NCBI GenBank assembly: GCA_965276785.1
Contig: OZ255629.1
Span: 2,666,001 to 2,730,000 of the forward strand
DNA length: 64,000 bases
Origin: LMUY01 sp965276785
GTDB taxonomy: Bacteria > Pseudomonadota > Alphaproteobacteria > Acetobacterales > Acetobacteraceae
Direction: 5' to 3'
Every line of letters starts with the position of its first letter. Positions within the stretch are counted from its first letter, which is position 1. The notes under the pieces were generated by a model that ran no database searches, had not been told where the DNA came from, and saw only the letters and a program-made list of their open reading frames with translations. A program made the translations under genes and the position numbers. Of the stretch, positions 1 to 9,523 are shown in pieces.

Positions 1-957
1 AGCGATCCTGGCCATCTTGTTGGCGACGGCCAGCGAGACCAGCCGGAACGGTCGGCGGCCCAGCAGTGCCGTGATCCACGACGAGTGTCCGTCGGTCTTG
101 CCTGGCAACCGGCGCATCACGGACGTGGCACCCACTGTCAGCAGACGCCGAAGGTATCGGTCACCCTGCTTGGATATGCGACCAAGCTTTTGCTTGCCGC
201 CGCTCGAGTGCTGCCGCGGCACCAGCCCGATCCATGCCGCCAGCTCTCGGCCTGATTTGAAGGCTGACGGATTGGCAATCGTCGCGGCGATTGCTGAGGC
301 GGTGATTGGCCCAATGCCCGGGATGGTCGCCAGTCGCCTGCTGACTGGGTTCGCCTTGTGCTCGCGCACGATGACGCCTTCGGTCGCCTCGATGCGCGTC
401 TCCAAGCCGTGCAACTCGGCAATCAGGCTTCTGAGCGCCTCCCGCGCCAAGGCGGGCAGCTCCTCGTCGGACGCGTCCTGCAGCATGTTCAGCAGATCGG
501 GAACGCGATGCCGGCCGGCCGGAGCAATGATGCCGAATTCGGCAAGATGGCCGCGCAACGCATTGATCAGCATGGTCCGTTCCCTGACCAGCAACTCGCG
601 CGCCCGATGATGCAGCAAGGACGCTTGCTGTGTGGCCGACTTGATCGGCACGAAGCGCATGTTCGGCCGGCTGACCGCTTCGCAGATCGCCTCGGCATCG
701 GCGGCATCGGTCTTGCTGCGGCGGACATACGGCTTGACATAAGATGGCGCAATCAGCCGGACCTTATGTCCGGCGGCTTGGATCAGGCGCCCGCAATAAT
801 GCGCAGTCGCACACGCTTCGATGCCCACCAGGCAGCTCGGCAATGATTTGAAAAAGGCTACCATCTCGGAACGCTGCAGCTTTCGCCGAACGGCAACCTG
901 CCCAACAGCGTCCACGCCGTGAACCTGAAATACCCGTTTGGCGAGATCAAGGCCTAT
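1..957 (-). pseudogene. IS110-family transposase, 5' end lost, 3' end outside window
   Basis: The minus-strand frame is open from 957 to the window edge. It encodes an RNase H-like DEDD recombinase of the IS110 family, which moves circular or bridge-type elements. Visible signatures are IGLDLAKRVFQVHG at the start (first Asp), GIEACATAHYCGR (Glu), KTDAADAEAI (two Asp), and later IPGIGPITASAIAATIANP and a SSGGKQKLGRISKQGDRY block typical of the C-terminal serine domain. The reading frame has no start codon: the codon before Ile (955-957) already belongs to the adjoining IS21 end, and an in-frame TAG lies at 967-969. The native N-terminus (a few residues) is therefore missing. Family assignment is firm; activity is unlikely without a start. 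Confidence 0.9.
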
Positions 958-3150
958 TTGGCTCTGCTAGTGAATTCTGGTCCAGAGTGCTGACGGATTT
1001 TGGCTCAGCTTCCGTCCTTCAACCTACGGTCGTCCTGGTTTTGCCGGGGGGCTTGGAGTGGACTGGAACGCCAGAGTGGGATTGTTTGAGCAGCTCCGTC
1101 AGGAGCATGAGTTTGGTGTCGGGACCATCGCGGGTGTGGCGGCGAAGTTCGGTGTCCACCGCCGGATGGTGCGGCAGGCGATCGCCGGTACGCTGCCGCC
1201 GGTGCATCGCTATCCGGCGCGGGTTAAGCCCAAGCTCGACGCGGTGGCGGCGTTCATCGACCAGGTGTTGGACGAGGACCGGCGGGCGCCCCGCAAGCAG
1301 CGGCACACGGCGCGGCGCATCTATCGCCGGATTCTAACGGAGTTCCCGGATGCTGGCGTCGCTGAGTCGACGGTGCGCAATCACGTGCGGGAGCGCAAGC
1401 GCGCGATGGGCCTGATCCAGCGCGAGACGTTCGTGCCGCAGAGCTACGTGTTGGGCCACAAGGCGCAGGTGGATTGGTATGAGGCATGGGTCGATCTGGG
1501 TGGTGAGCGGACCCGCGTGCAGGTGTTCGCGATGCGGTCGATGGCGAGCGGGGCGGCGTTTCACCGGGCCTATCTGCACGCCACGCAACAGGCGTTCTTG
1601 GAAGCGCACGAGCACGCGTTCGCCTATTTTGGCGGGGTGTTCCGGTTGTTGCGTTACGACAACTTGGCCAGCGCGGTGCGCAAAATCCTGCGGGGCTACC
1701 GGCGGGAGTAGACGGTCCGGTTCGTGGCGTTCCGCTCGCACTGGCGGTTTACGGCCGAGTTCTGCACGCCGGGCGAGGGTCACGAGAAGGGCGGTGTTGA
1801 GGGCGAAGGAGGCTATTTCCGCCGCAACCACTTCGTCGCGGTGCCCAGCGTCGCCGATCTCGACGCGCTGAACAGCTTGCTGCTGACCGGATGCCGCGCG
1901 GATGAGGCGCGCATCCTGGACGGGCGCACGGAGCCGGTTGGGGCGGCGATGGTGGCGGAGCGCACTCACCTGCTGGCGCGCGCGGCCGTGGGTTTTGACC
2001 TTGCGGACGTGACGTTTCCGCTGGTGGACAAGCAGGGCTGCGTGGCGATCAAGACCAACGCCTACTCGGTGCCGGTCAAGGTGGGCATCCGGGTGGAGGC
2101 GCGCGCTTACCCGCTGCATGTGGAAGTCTGGCACTCTGGCCGCCGGGTGGCGCGTCACGAGCGCTGCTATCGACGGCGCCAGCACGTGCTGGACCTGGAG
2201 CATTATCTCGACGTGCTGAGCCACAAGCCCGGTGCGTTTGCCGGGTCCAAGCCGTTGGCGCAGTGGCGCGAGGCGGGTCGTTGGCCGCCCTGCTACGACG
2301 AACTCTGGGCCAAGCTGCTCAGCCGGCACGGCAAGCAGGACGGCACTCGCGCCATGGTGGCGGTGGTGGCGCTGGGGCGGGAGTTTGGCCATGACGAATT
2401 GCGTGCCGCGATTAGCACGGCGGTGTCGCTCGGCGCCTGTGATGTGGCGGCGGTGCGCTACCTGCTGACCGGGACTGGGCTACGCAAGGAGCCGCCGCCC
2501 GCCATCGATGTCGGGGTGCTGGCCCGGTATGATCGGCCGATGCGACGATGGCGGAGTATGACGTGCTCCTAACTGGCCCCTGCGCGGGCACGGCATGATG
2601 GTTGATCTCCAGGACCAGGCCGTCCGGCAGCACTGCAAGGTGTTGCGCATGCCGACAATCGGCGGTCAGTTCGCGCGCTTGGCGGATGCGGCGGTCCGCG
2701 AGGGGCAGTCTCATGTCGGCTACCTCGAGGCGCTGTTGGCGGCCGAGATGGAGGAGCGCGAGAGCCGGGCGATCGCGCGCCTGCTGCATGAGGCACGGCT
2801 GCCGCGCATGAAGACGCTGGACGAGTTCGAGTTCGACCGGTCCGGCGTTGCGGCCTCTCAACTACGCGCGCTGGCCGAGGGCGAGTATGTGGCAAAAGCT
2901 GAGCCGATCCTGCTGGTCGGCGAGGCAGGAACCGGCAAAAGCCATTTGGCCACGGGTTTGTGCGTCGCTGCCTGCCGCCAGCGGCGTCGGGTTCGGTTCA
3001 CGACCGCGACCGGGCTGATCAACGAACTGACAGAGGCGGCGCATGCCAACCAGCTCAGCCGGGCACTCGGGCGCTGGGAGCGGCTCGACCTGATCTGCAT
3101 CGACGAGTTGGGCTACGTGCCCCTCGCCGAAACCGCCTGCGAGCTAATGT
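958..3150. repeat. Left arm of a 2.19 kb inverted repeat
   Basis: Position x in this arm pairs with position 8594 minus x in 5444-7636 on the other strand. All translations read from the two arms are identical, so the arms are identical or nearly so. The outer limit is 958/7636 (957 and 7637 do not pair) and the inner limit is 3150/5444 (3151 and 5443 do not pair). The arm carries an IS21 end, istA and most of istB. Confidence 0.95.
1058..2572 (+). pseudogene. istA: IS21 transposase IstA, interrupted by an in-frame amber codon
   Basis: IstA is the DDE transposase of IS21 elements. The frame opens with GTG at 1058, has a helix-turn-helix N-terminus (FGVHRRMVRQAI), then the integrase core starting around HKAQVDWYEAWVDLGG (first catalytic Asp) and YDNLASAV (second Asp region). 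A TAG at 1709-1711, right after GYRRE, splits it into 217 codons and a same-frame remainder that resumes with TVRFVAFRSHWRF and continues through GHEKGGVEGEGGYFRRN (region of the catalytic Glu) to 2572. There is no frameshift, only the stop. The inverted copy at 6022-7536 has the same stop. Without suppression the protein would lose its C-terminal half. Confidence 0.88.
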
Positions 3151-3359
3151 TCCAGGTCATTGCCGACCGAGCGGAGAAGGCAGCGGTGATCGTGACCACC
3201 AACCTGCCGTTCTCCGAATGGTCGCAAGTCATCCCCAACCCGAGGCTGTGCAAGGCGCTGATCGACCGGCTGACGGATCGTGCGCACATCATCACGACCG
3301 GGGCTGACTCCTACCGGTTCCGCCGCACCACGGCGCAGCGCAAAGCGGGCAAACAGTAA
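2595..3359 (+). CDS. istB: IS21 helper ATPase IstB
   Basis: IstB is the AAA+ ATPase that assists IstA in target selection. The 254-residue protein has the family's usual length, a Walker A motif LLVGEAGTGKSHLATGL, a Walker B motif LICIDELGYVPL, sensor-like VIVTTNLPFSEW, and the C-terminal RAHIITTGADSYRFRRT. The ATG at 2595 follows the istA stop by 22 bases. This is the only intact istB of this IS type in the window; the inverted copy lacks the C-terminal quarter. Confidence 0.93.
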   Translation: MMVDLQDQAVRQHCKVLRMPTIGGQFARLADAAVREGQSHVGYLEALLAAEMEERESRAIARLLHEARLPRMKTLDEFEFDRSGVAASQLRALAEGEYVAKAEPILLVGEAGTGKSHLATGLCVAACRQRRRVRFTTATGLINELTEAAHANQLSRALGRWERLDLICIDELGYVPLAETACELMFQVIADRAEKAAVIVTTNLPFSEWSQVIPNPRLCKALIDRLTDRAHIITTGADSYRFRRTTAQRKAGKQ

Positions 3360-3533
3360 CAAGGAGAACCAAAGCAAGAGGCTGACAGGACGGGTGCGGG
3401 ACGGCCCGTGCCACGCGATGAGCTACCGGAGGATGGGCCAGAATTCATCAGCACATGGAGTGCGCCCCTCTGGGTGGACAGATTGGGCGATTTGAATTGA
3501 CCCTCCTTGCTGGGCTTCCGGAGAATGGAAGCC

Positions 3534-3884
3534 ATGACGAAGCATCGATCTCACAGCGCCGCGTTCAAACGGCAGGTTGCTGCGGAATTCATCGCAGGCG
3601 AGACGCTGCACGCGCTGTCCAAGCGGCATGATGTCTCGCGGCAGCTGATCCGGATTTGGGTCGGCAAGTTCGAGGCCGGCGCCTTGGACGATGACGTCCA
3701 GGCGGCCGACCTGATGCAAGAATACGAGGCCAAGATCGCTGCCCTCGAGCGCTTGGTCGGACGGCAGGCGCTGGAGATCGAACTGCTAAAGGGGGCTTTG
3801 AAGCATGCTCCCCGGCCGAAAAGCGCGAGCACCTCCGTCGTCACCGGCCCCGTGGCGTCTGCGTCAGCAGGGGGTGCGAGCTGA
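3534..3884 (+). CDS. IS3 OrfA, helix-turn-helix protein
   Basis: OrfA of IS3 elements is the DNA-binding half of the transposase, normally fused to OrfB by programmed -1 frameshifting. The protein has a HTH_Tnp_1-like N-terminus (SHSAAFKRQVAAEFI, SKRHDVSRQLIRIWVGKFE) and a leucine-zipper-like segment (EAKIAALERLVGRQALEIELLKGAL). The ATG at 3534 is chosen because the upstream codons look like leader DNA. Its stop overlaps the orfB ATG as TGATG at 3882-3886. Confidence 0.8.
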   Translation: MTKHRSHSAAFKRQVAAEFIAGETLHALSKRHDVSRQLIRIWVGKFEAGALDDDVQAADLMQEYEAKIAALERLVGRQALEIELLKGALKHAPRPKSASTSVVTGPVASASAGGAS

Positions 3885-4231
3885 TGGGGCTCACGCGATC
3901 CACCTTCTACGACGCGCCGCCAGCCACGCTGCCCGACGACGGACTTCTCGCCCGGATCGGCACGATCTGCGACGAATTCGAGTGCTATGGCTATCGGCGC
4001 GTCGGCGCGGCACTTCGCCACCAGGGCGTGGTGGTAAACGGCAAAAAGCTGCGCCGGCTGATGCGGGAGCACGATTTGCAGCCAAAACAACGGCGGCGCT
4101 ATGTCGTGACGACCGACAGCGACCATGCCGGGTTCATCTATCCCGACCTGGCCAAAGACGTCGTTCCCGACCGCCCGAACCAGCTCTGGGTCGCGGACCT
4201 GACGTATGTCGCCATCCCCGGCGGCTTTATC
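3884..4231 (+). pseudogene. IS3 OrfB, truncated after the first catalytic Asp
   Basis: This is the integrase-core half of an IS3 transposase. The usual N-terminal segment is present (GLTRSTFYD, ECYGYRRVGAALRHQG, LRRLMREHDLQ) and the rve domain begins with PNQLWVADLTYVAIPGGF, containing the first Asp. The frame then enters the IS481-type inverted repeat and stops (CIS, TAG at 4241-4243). The second Asp and the Glu are missing, so the protein cannot be active. Confidence 0.85.
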
Positions 4232-5444
4232 TGTATTAGTTAGGACCTGATCTGACACTTGGCCTGTTTGGTGTCGGATGGGGTGTATGTGTCTAACGTC
4301 AGGCTGCGTTGAGCATTTTGTCTTTGGCGATCGGGGTGCTGTCAACGAAGGTCTGCATGGGTGTCTTGCCGTAGCACCAGCGTCCCTGGTGCGGTCGCTG
4401 CTCGTTGTAGCTGGCCATTCAGGTGTCGAGATCGGCCTGCAGCTGCGCGATGTCGCTGTAGATGCGCTTGCGGAAGGCGACTTGGTAGAACTCGTTGAGC
4501 ATGGTTTTGTGGAAGCGCTCGACAATGCCGTTGGTTTGCGGACTGCGCGCCTTGGTGCGGCTGTGGTCGATGTCCTCGACGGCGAGGTAGAGCTCATAGT
4601 CATGCGCCTGTGGGGTACCGCAGAACTCGGTGCCGCGGTCGGTGAGTACCCGACACAGCTTGATGTCGTGCTGTTCAAAGAACGGCACCACGCGGTCGTT
4701 GAGCAGGTCGGCGGCGGTGATGGGGGTCTTGCGGTCGTAGAGCTTGGCGAAGCCCACCTTGGTATAGGTGTCGATGAAGGTCTGCTGGTAGATGCGTCCG
4801 ACGCCCTTCAGCGTGCCGACATAGAAGGTATCCTGCGCGCCGCAGTAGCCTGGGCACTCGCTCTCGAATTCGCCGAACGCCTCCTTGTCCAGCTTGGCGC
4901 GTTCGAGTGCCACCACCTGGGCTTCGGTCAGCACCAGGCCGTCCTGGGCGCTCTTGGCCTCCAGCGCTTTGAGCCGCTTTTGCATGGTCTCCAGGTCGTG
5001 GCGTTGCCAGACGCAGCGCACGCCGGCCGGCGAGACGGTCATGCCGAGCTTTCTGAGTTCGTTGGCGATGCGCACCTGCCCCAGTGCCGGCTGCTCGATG
5101 GCCAGCTCGGCGATGGCGTGCTCGATCGCCGGCTCGACGCGGTTCTTCATCACCGGCTTGCGCTTGGTCATCTCGGCCAACGCAACCTCGCCACCTTTGT
5201 CATAGAGCTCCTGGAAGCGGTAGAAGCTGTCGCGCGAGTAGCCCATGATCTTGCAGGCTTGGCTCACGTTGCCGAGCTGCTTGCCCAGCTCCAACAGGCC
5301 GATCTTAGCCCGGATCACCTTGCGTTCAGTCGTCATCGGTTCGGCTCCTCGAATGGGCTACCGGGAAGGAATGCATCCTCTCCCGGCAGCCCGGTGGACC
5401 GCACCATTCAAGCCGATATGTCCGATCAAGTGTTAGCTAATACA
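4232..5444 (-). mobile_element. IS481-type element, copy 1 (1213 bp)
   Basis: The ends read TGTATTAGTTAGGACC (from 4232) and, on the minus strand from 5444, TGTATTAGCTAACACTTG. They match the ends of copy 2 at 61352-62564, which has the same length of 1213 bp. No target duplication is visible: the left flank is a cut IS3 orfB and the right flank a cut istB. The element therefore marks a recombination junction and not a fresh insertion. Confidence 0.85.
4299..5336 (-). pseudogene. IS481-type DDE transposase with internal stop
   Basis: The frame starts MTTERKVIRAKIGLLELG and has an N-terminal HTH region (GNVSQACKIMGYSRDSFYRF). An integrase core follows with FYVGTLKGVGRIYQQTFIDTYTKVGFAK, RVLTDRGTEFCG and PQTNGIVERFHKTMLNEFY. 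A TGA at 4419-4421 replaces the Trp codon present in copy 2 (DTWMASYNEQR). The last 41 codons, ending LNAA before the stop at 4299-4301, are thus cut off. The core catalytic residues lie before the stop, so residual activity cannot be excluded. Confidence 0.87.
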
Positions 5445-5999
5445 CATTAGCTCGCAGGCGGTTTCGGCGAGGGGCACGTAGCCCAACTCGTCGATGCAGA
5501 TCAGGTCGAGCCGCTCCCAGCGCCCGAGTGCCCGGCTGAGCTGGTTGGCATGCGCCGCCTCTGTCAGTTCGTTGATCAGCCCGGTCGCGGTCGTGAACCG
5601 AACCCGACGCCGCTGGCGGCAGGCAGCGACGCACAAACCCGTGGCCAAATGGCTTTTGCCGGTTCCTGCCTCGCCGACCAGCAGGATCGGCTCAGCTTTT
5701 GCCACATACTCGCCCTCGGCCAGCGCGCGTAGTTGAGAGGCCGCAACGCCGGACCGGTCGAACTCGAACTCGTCCAGCGTCTTCATGCGCGGCAGCCGTG
5801 CCTCATGCAGCAGGCGCGCGATCGCCCGGCTCTCGCGCTCCTCCATCTCGGCCGCCAACAGCGCCTCGAGGTAGCCGACATGAGACTGCCCCTCGCGGAC
5901 CGCCGCATCCGCCAAGCGCGCGAACTGACCGCCGATTGTCGGCATGCGCAACACCTTGCAGTGCTGCCGGACGGCCTGGTCCTGGAGATCAACCATCAT
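5444..5999 (-). pseudogene. istB: IstB of the right IS21 copy, 3' truncated
   Basis: This is identical to the first 185 or so residues of the left IstB, including Walker A and Walker B. The frame then runs into the IS481-type terminal repeat and stops within four codons (5433-5435). The sensor and C-terminal region is absent. Confidence 0.92.
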
Positions 6000-6021
6000 G
6001 CCGTGCCCGCGCAGGGGCCAG

Positions 6022-7536
6022 TTAGGAGCACGTCATACTCCGCCATCGTCGCATCGGCCGATCATACCGGGCCAGCACCCCGACATCGATGGCGGGCGGC
6101 GGCTCCTTGCGTAGCCCAGTCCCGGTCAGCAGGTAGCGCACCGCCGCCACATCACAGGCGCCGAGCGACACCGCCGTGCTAATCGCGGCACGCAATTCGT
6201 CATGGCCAAACTCCCGCCCCAGCGCCACCACCGCCACCATGGCGCGAGTGCCGTCCTGCTTGCCGTGCCGGCTGAGCAGCTTGGCCCAGAGTTCGTCGTA
6301 GCAGGGCGGCCAACGACCCGCCTCGCGCCACTGCGCCAACGGCTTGGACCCGGCAAACGCACCGGGCTTGTGGCTCAGCACGTCGAGATAATGCTCCAGG
6401 TCCAGCACGTGCTGGCGCCGTCGATAGCAGCGCTCGTGACGCGCCACCCGGCGGCCAGAGTGCCAGACTTCCACATGCAGCGGGTAAGCGCGCGCCTCCA
6501 CCCGGATGCCCACCTTGACCGGCACCGAGTAGGCGTTGGTCTTGATCGCCACGCAGCCCTGCTTGTCCACCAGCGGAAACGTCACGTCCGCAAGGTCAAA
6601 ACCCACGGCCGCGCGCGCCAGCAGGTGAGTGCGCTCCGCCACCATCGCCGCCCCAACCGGCTCCGTGCGCCCGTCCAGGATGCGCGCCTCATCCGCGCGG
6701 CATCCGGTCAGCAGCAAGCTGTTCAGCGCGTCGAGATCGGCGACGCTGGGCACCGCGACGAAGTGGTTGCGGCGGAAATAGCCTCCTTCGCCCTCAACAC
6801 CGCCCTTCTCGTGACCCTCGCCCGGCGTGCAGAACTCGGCCGTAAACCGCCAGTGCGAGCGGAACGCCACGAACCGGACCGTCTACTCCCGCCGGTAGCC
6901 CCGCAGGATTTTGCGCACCGCGCTGGCCAAGTTGTCGTAACGCAACAACCGGAACACCCCGCCAAAATAGGCGAACGCGTGCTCGTGCGCTTCCAAGAAC
7001 GCCTGTTGCGTGGCGTGCAGATAGGCCCGGTGAAACGCCGCCCCGCTCGCCATCGACCGCATCGCGAACACCTGCACGCGGGTCCGCTCACCACCCAGAT
7101 CGACCCATGCCTCATACCAATCCACCTGCGCCTTGTGGCCCAACACGTAGCTCTGCGGCACGAACGTCTCGCGCTGGATCAGGCCCATCGCGCGCTTGCG
7201 CTCCCGCACGTGATTGCGCACCGTCGACTCAGCGACGCCAGCATCCGGGAACTCCGTTAGAATCCGGCGATAGATGCGCCGCGCCGTGTGCCGCTGCTTG
7301 CGGGGCGCCCGCCGGTCCTCGTCCAACACCTGGTCGATGAACGCCGCCACCGCGTCGAGCTTGGGCTTAACCCGCGCCGGATAGCGATGCACCGGCGGCA
7401 GCGTACCGGCGATCGCCTGCCGCACCATCCGGCGGTGGACACCGAACTTCGCCGCCACACCCGCGATGGTCCCGACACCAAACTCATGCTCCTGACGGAG
7501 CTGCTCAAACAATCCCACTCTGGCGTTCCAGTCCAC
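6022..7536 (-). pseudogene. istA: IstA of the right IS21 copy, same amber codon
   Basis: This is the same translation as the left istA, split by the same TAG (here 6883-6885). Sharing an identical disabling mutation means the copies were duplicated after it arose, or that the mutation is tolerated, for example through the smaller products or read-through. The start is GTG at 7536. Confidence 0.9.
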
Positions 7537-7636
7537 TCCAAGCCCCCCGGCAAAACCAGGACGACCGTAGGTTGAAGGACGGAAGCTGAGCCAAAATCCG
7601 TCAGCACTCTGGACCAGAATTCACTAGCAGAGCCAA

Positions 7637-7979
7637 CTGGGACGAAAAGCGCCGGCAGCACCGCAGCGCTTGGCACCGAAAAGCATCGGCCTTAAACAAG
7701 AGTGGGCACGTAACGCCCGACCTTCGGGCACGATGGGTCGCATACCGGGCCTTCGTCGCCGTCGCGCCATACTTGCCACAGATGGTGCATCGGAGCGCGA
7801 CGAGAGCACGGTTCTGGATTGTGTGCGCCAGATATGGTCTCGATGGAGCATGATCGGCAGGACGGCCGAATGGGCCGTTTTCTTCTCAGCGGCCTTCGTC
7901 TGCCAGGAAGCTTAGCAACCTGAACGATCCCGCGACACAACCCGCCGCGGCGGCGAGGTCGAAGAGCAGGTCAGGCAAA
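7637..7979. other. Interval without a convincing gene
   Basis: No intact gene is visible. On the minus strand, between about 7893 and 7640, one frame without a start codon reads a short zinc-ribbon-like stretch (LVALRCTICGKYGAT, with a Cys-x2-Cys pair near 7771-7793). It could be the tail of a lost small protein. The missing 5' end of the left IS110 gene is not found here. Confidence 0.4.
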
Positions 7980-8609
7980 TCATGATGGGACGTCGGCGCG
8001 TCGGGCGGTTTCGGTAGCTCCCGATAGCCCGCCTACCGGTGTGATCGAGCTGAGATCGCGCTCGATCTCGGAGAGCTCCTTATTCGGGTCGAATGGCTTG
8101 GTGGAGTAAACCTCGACCAGAAGCCCATCCCGATCGCGGAAGATCGCCGCACGCCTTTGTCGCGTCTCATAGACGTCGGTTAGCACTGCACCTGCCGCAC
8201 TGGCGGCATAGGTGGCAGCCCAGAGTTCGTTCACCTCCACGGTCAGCCTGAAACCGACGGCAGGCTGATTCTGGCTTCCTGGTTCCTCGACCAATCGGCC
8301 ACTCTGGATCCAGTGAACCGCCATCGTGCCGTTGTGCAGGTCGAGCTTCGCGAACTCCTCACCGTGGCCGCTGAAGGCAAGCTCCAGATCCAAGCCGAAG
8401 GCAAGGGCGTAGAAGTCGATCGTCTCGGAAACATCTTGAACATACAGGCTCAGGTAAAAGCGAGGCACGGTCTCGCTTTTATGTAAGTGGTTGCGCAGGA
8501 CTGCGCCCGGTGGCTGTTGCGCGAGCGTCGCCTCTGGTGGGGCTGAGTCATTTGCCGCCCCGTGGCTTCGCGTTTGCGGTGATGTGGTTCTACCAGACTG
8601 ACGCGCCAT
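7980..8609 (-). CDS. VOC-family (glyoxalase-like) protein
   Basis: This 209-residue protein has a vicinal-oxygen-chelate fold segment from about residue 49: VPRFYLSLYVQDVSETIDFYALAFGLDLEL, then GTMAVHWIQ, and the closing RAAIFRDRDGLLVEVYST. The paired beta-alpha-beta-beta-beta units of this family bind a metal in glyoxalases, dioxygenases and resistance proteins, but a specific substrate cannot be read from sequence. The first 45 residues are low-complexity and the true start may be internal. Its ATG overlaps the stop of the upstream lipoprotein gene (TAATG), so it is probably the last gene of that operon. Confidence 0.75.
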   Translation of the reverse strand: MARQSGRTTSPQTRSHGAANDSAPPEATLAQQPPGAVLRNHLHKSETVPRFYLSLYVQDVSETIDFYALAFGLDLELAFSGHGEEFAKLDLHNGTMAVHWIQSGRLVEEPGSQNQPAVGFRLTVEVNELWAATYAASAAGAVLTDVYETRQRRAAIFRDRDGLLVEVYSTKPFDPNKELSEIERDLSSITPVGGLSGATETARRADVPS

Positions 8610-9523
8610 TACGGAACCCTTATCATCTTGTCGCAGTCCGGCTTCGAGTCACTGTCCTGCAGCGTGAGCACCTCGATCGTGCGGGCTGCCGGGTCGTATC
8701 GGGCCCGCGTGCCCCACCGGGTCGGACTCTTCCAGTCGGGCGCCCCCGGCACAACGCCGCCAGTATTGAGGGCCTCGACGCAAAGCCGGCCGGCAGGAAG
8801 AATGGCAAGTAATCTGCCGTTCTCGACCACGCCGATCTTGCCTGGGCAGATCGCGTAATCGCGCTTGGATGACGCCGTGTTGGGTCCGTTGTCGCAGACT
8901 TCGGCGCCCTGTTGGACGATTGACAAAAGGATGGTGCGCGCGCCGTCGGCGAAGCTGATCGAGAAGACGGGCACGGCACCGCCGGGCCCACCGGGCGGGT
9001 TGGCGATCTCGCGCTGCCACAAGGCATCGTTCGCGTCGACGTCATGTCCAGACGCCGCGTGATAGCTCAGGTCCAGGAGCCGCCAGCCATCCCGCAGGTT
9101 TCCGTACGAGGTGAGCGCCATCAGCGTCTCGACCACACCCGGAGTGTACTGGGCCTGCGCGATCGGGACGGCGGCCGACGGGGGGACGTTGCCCCGCGCG
9201 GCCATGCAGTCGATGTAGCTGCGGTTGTAGGCCTCCTGGATTAGCTCATTGTTCGCGGCGACTTGGCGCAGATCTGCTTTGGGTCCATCCAGCTCATCCG
9301 CCACCGGCTGCAGCCTCCGGTCGGTTATGGCCATGCAGGTGCGATGGTCGCTTTCGAATGCCTCCGCCATCTTGCCCGGGCTGGGCGTCATCGGCACGGT
9401 CGGGCCGATCACCGCACAAGCAGTCAGCAGGATCGGCGCGGCCACGAGAGGCGCGAGGCCAGAATGCCGTCCGATGTACCGTCCAGGGCCAAGTGGCCGC
9501 ATGTCGGGGCCTCGAGCAATCAC
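8609..9523 (-). CDS. Predicted lipoprotein of unknown function
   Basis: This protein of 304 residues begins with a short hydrophobic segment ending in a lipobox-like LLTAC (Cys about residue 36), so it should be a membrane-anchored lipoprotein. The mature part is Cys-poor, with conserved-looking blocks RSYIDCMAARG and WKSPTRWGTRARYDP; I do not recognise a domain. Its ATG overlaps the TGA of the preceding 2.3 kb gene (ATGA at 9520-9523), indicating translational coupling and a shared function. Confidence 0.7.
   Translation of the reverse strand: MIARGPDMRPLGPGRYIGRHSGLAPLVAAPILLTACAVIGPTVPMTPSPGKMAEAFESDHRTCMAITDRRLQPVADELDGPKADLRQVAANNELIQEAYNRSYIDCMAARGNVPPSAAVPIAQAQYTPGVVETLMALTSYGNLRDGWRLLDLSYHAASGHDVDANDALWQREIANPPGGPGGAVPVFSISFADGARTILLSIVQQGAEVCDNGPNTASSKRDYAICPGKIGVVENGRLLAILPAGRLCVEALNTGGVVPGAPDWKSPTRWGTRARYDPAARTIEVLTLQDSDSKPDCDKMIRVP

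Larger units (their letters stand above)
958..3459 (+). mobile_element. IS21-family element, left copy (about 2.5 kb)
   Basis: This is an istA-istB pair in the usual IS21 order and length. The left terminus contains GCTAGTGAATTCTGG (967-981) and the right terminus, read on the minus strand from about 3453, contains GCTGATGAATTCTGG. These are imperfect terminal inverted repeats. The exact outer base on the right is uncertain by several positions. The left end abuts a truncated IS110 gene and the right end abuts a truncated IS3 element. Confidence 0.85.
3475..4231 (+). mobile_element. IS3-family element, right part missing
   Basis: An orfA/orfB pair of IS3 type lies here. The left end is somewhere near 3475, just after the IS21 end, but I could not define its inverted repeat. 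The right side is cut at 4231 by the IS481-type element at 4232-5444. The missing half of orfB and the right inverted repeat are not found on the far side of that element, so this is not a simple insertion. Confidence 0.75.
5444..7636. repeat. Right arm of the 2.19 kb inverted repeat
   Basis: This is the reverse complement of 958-3150. It holds an IS21 copy that has lost the 3' end of istB and its inner inverted repeat where the IS481-type element begins. At its outer end the same 13 bases TTGGCTCTGCTAG close the arm before the flanks diverge. Confidence 0.95.

Noticed and set aside
1334..2392. Long minus-strand open frame of 352 codons over istA
   Set aside because: It is a high-GC shadow of istA, rich in His/Arg/Pro, with no family resemblance, and its mirror copy appears in the other arm.
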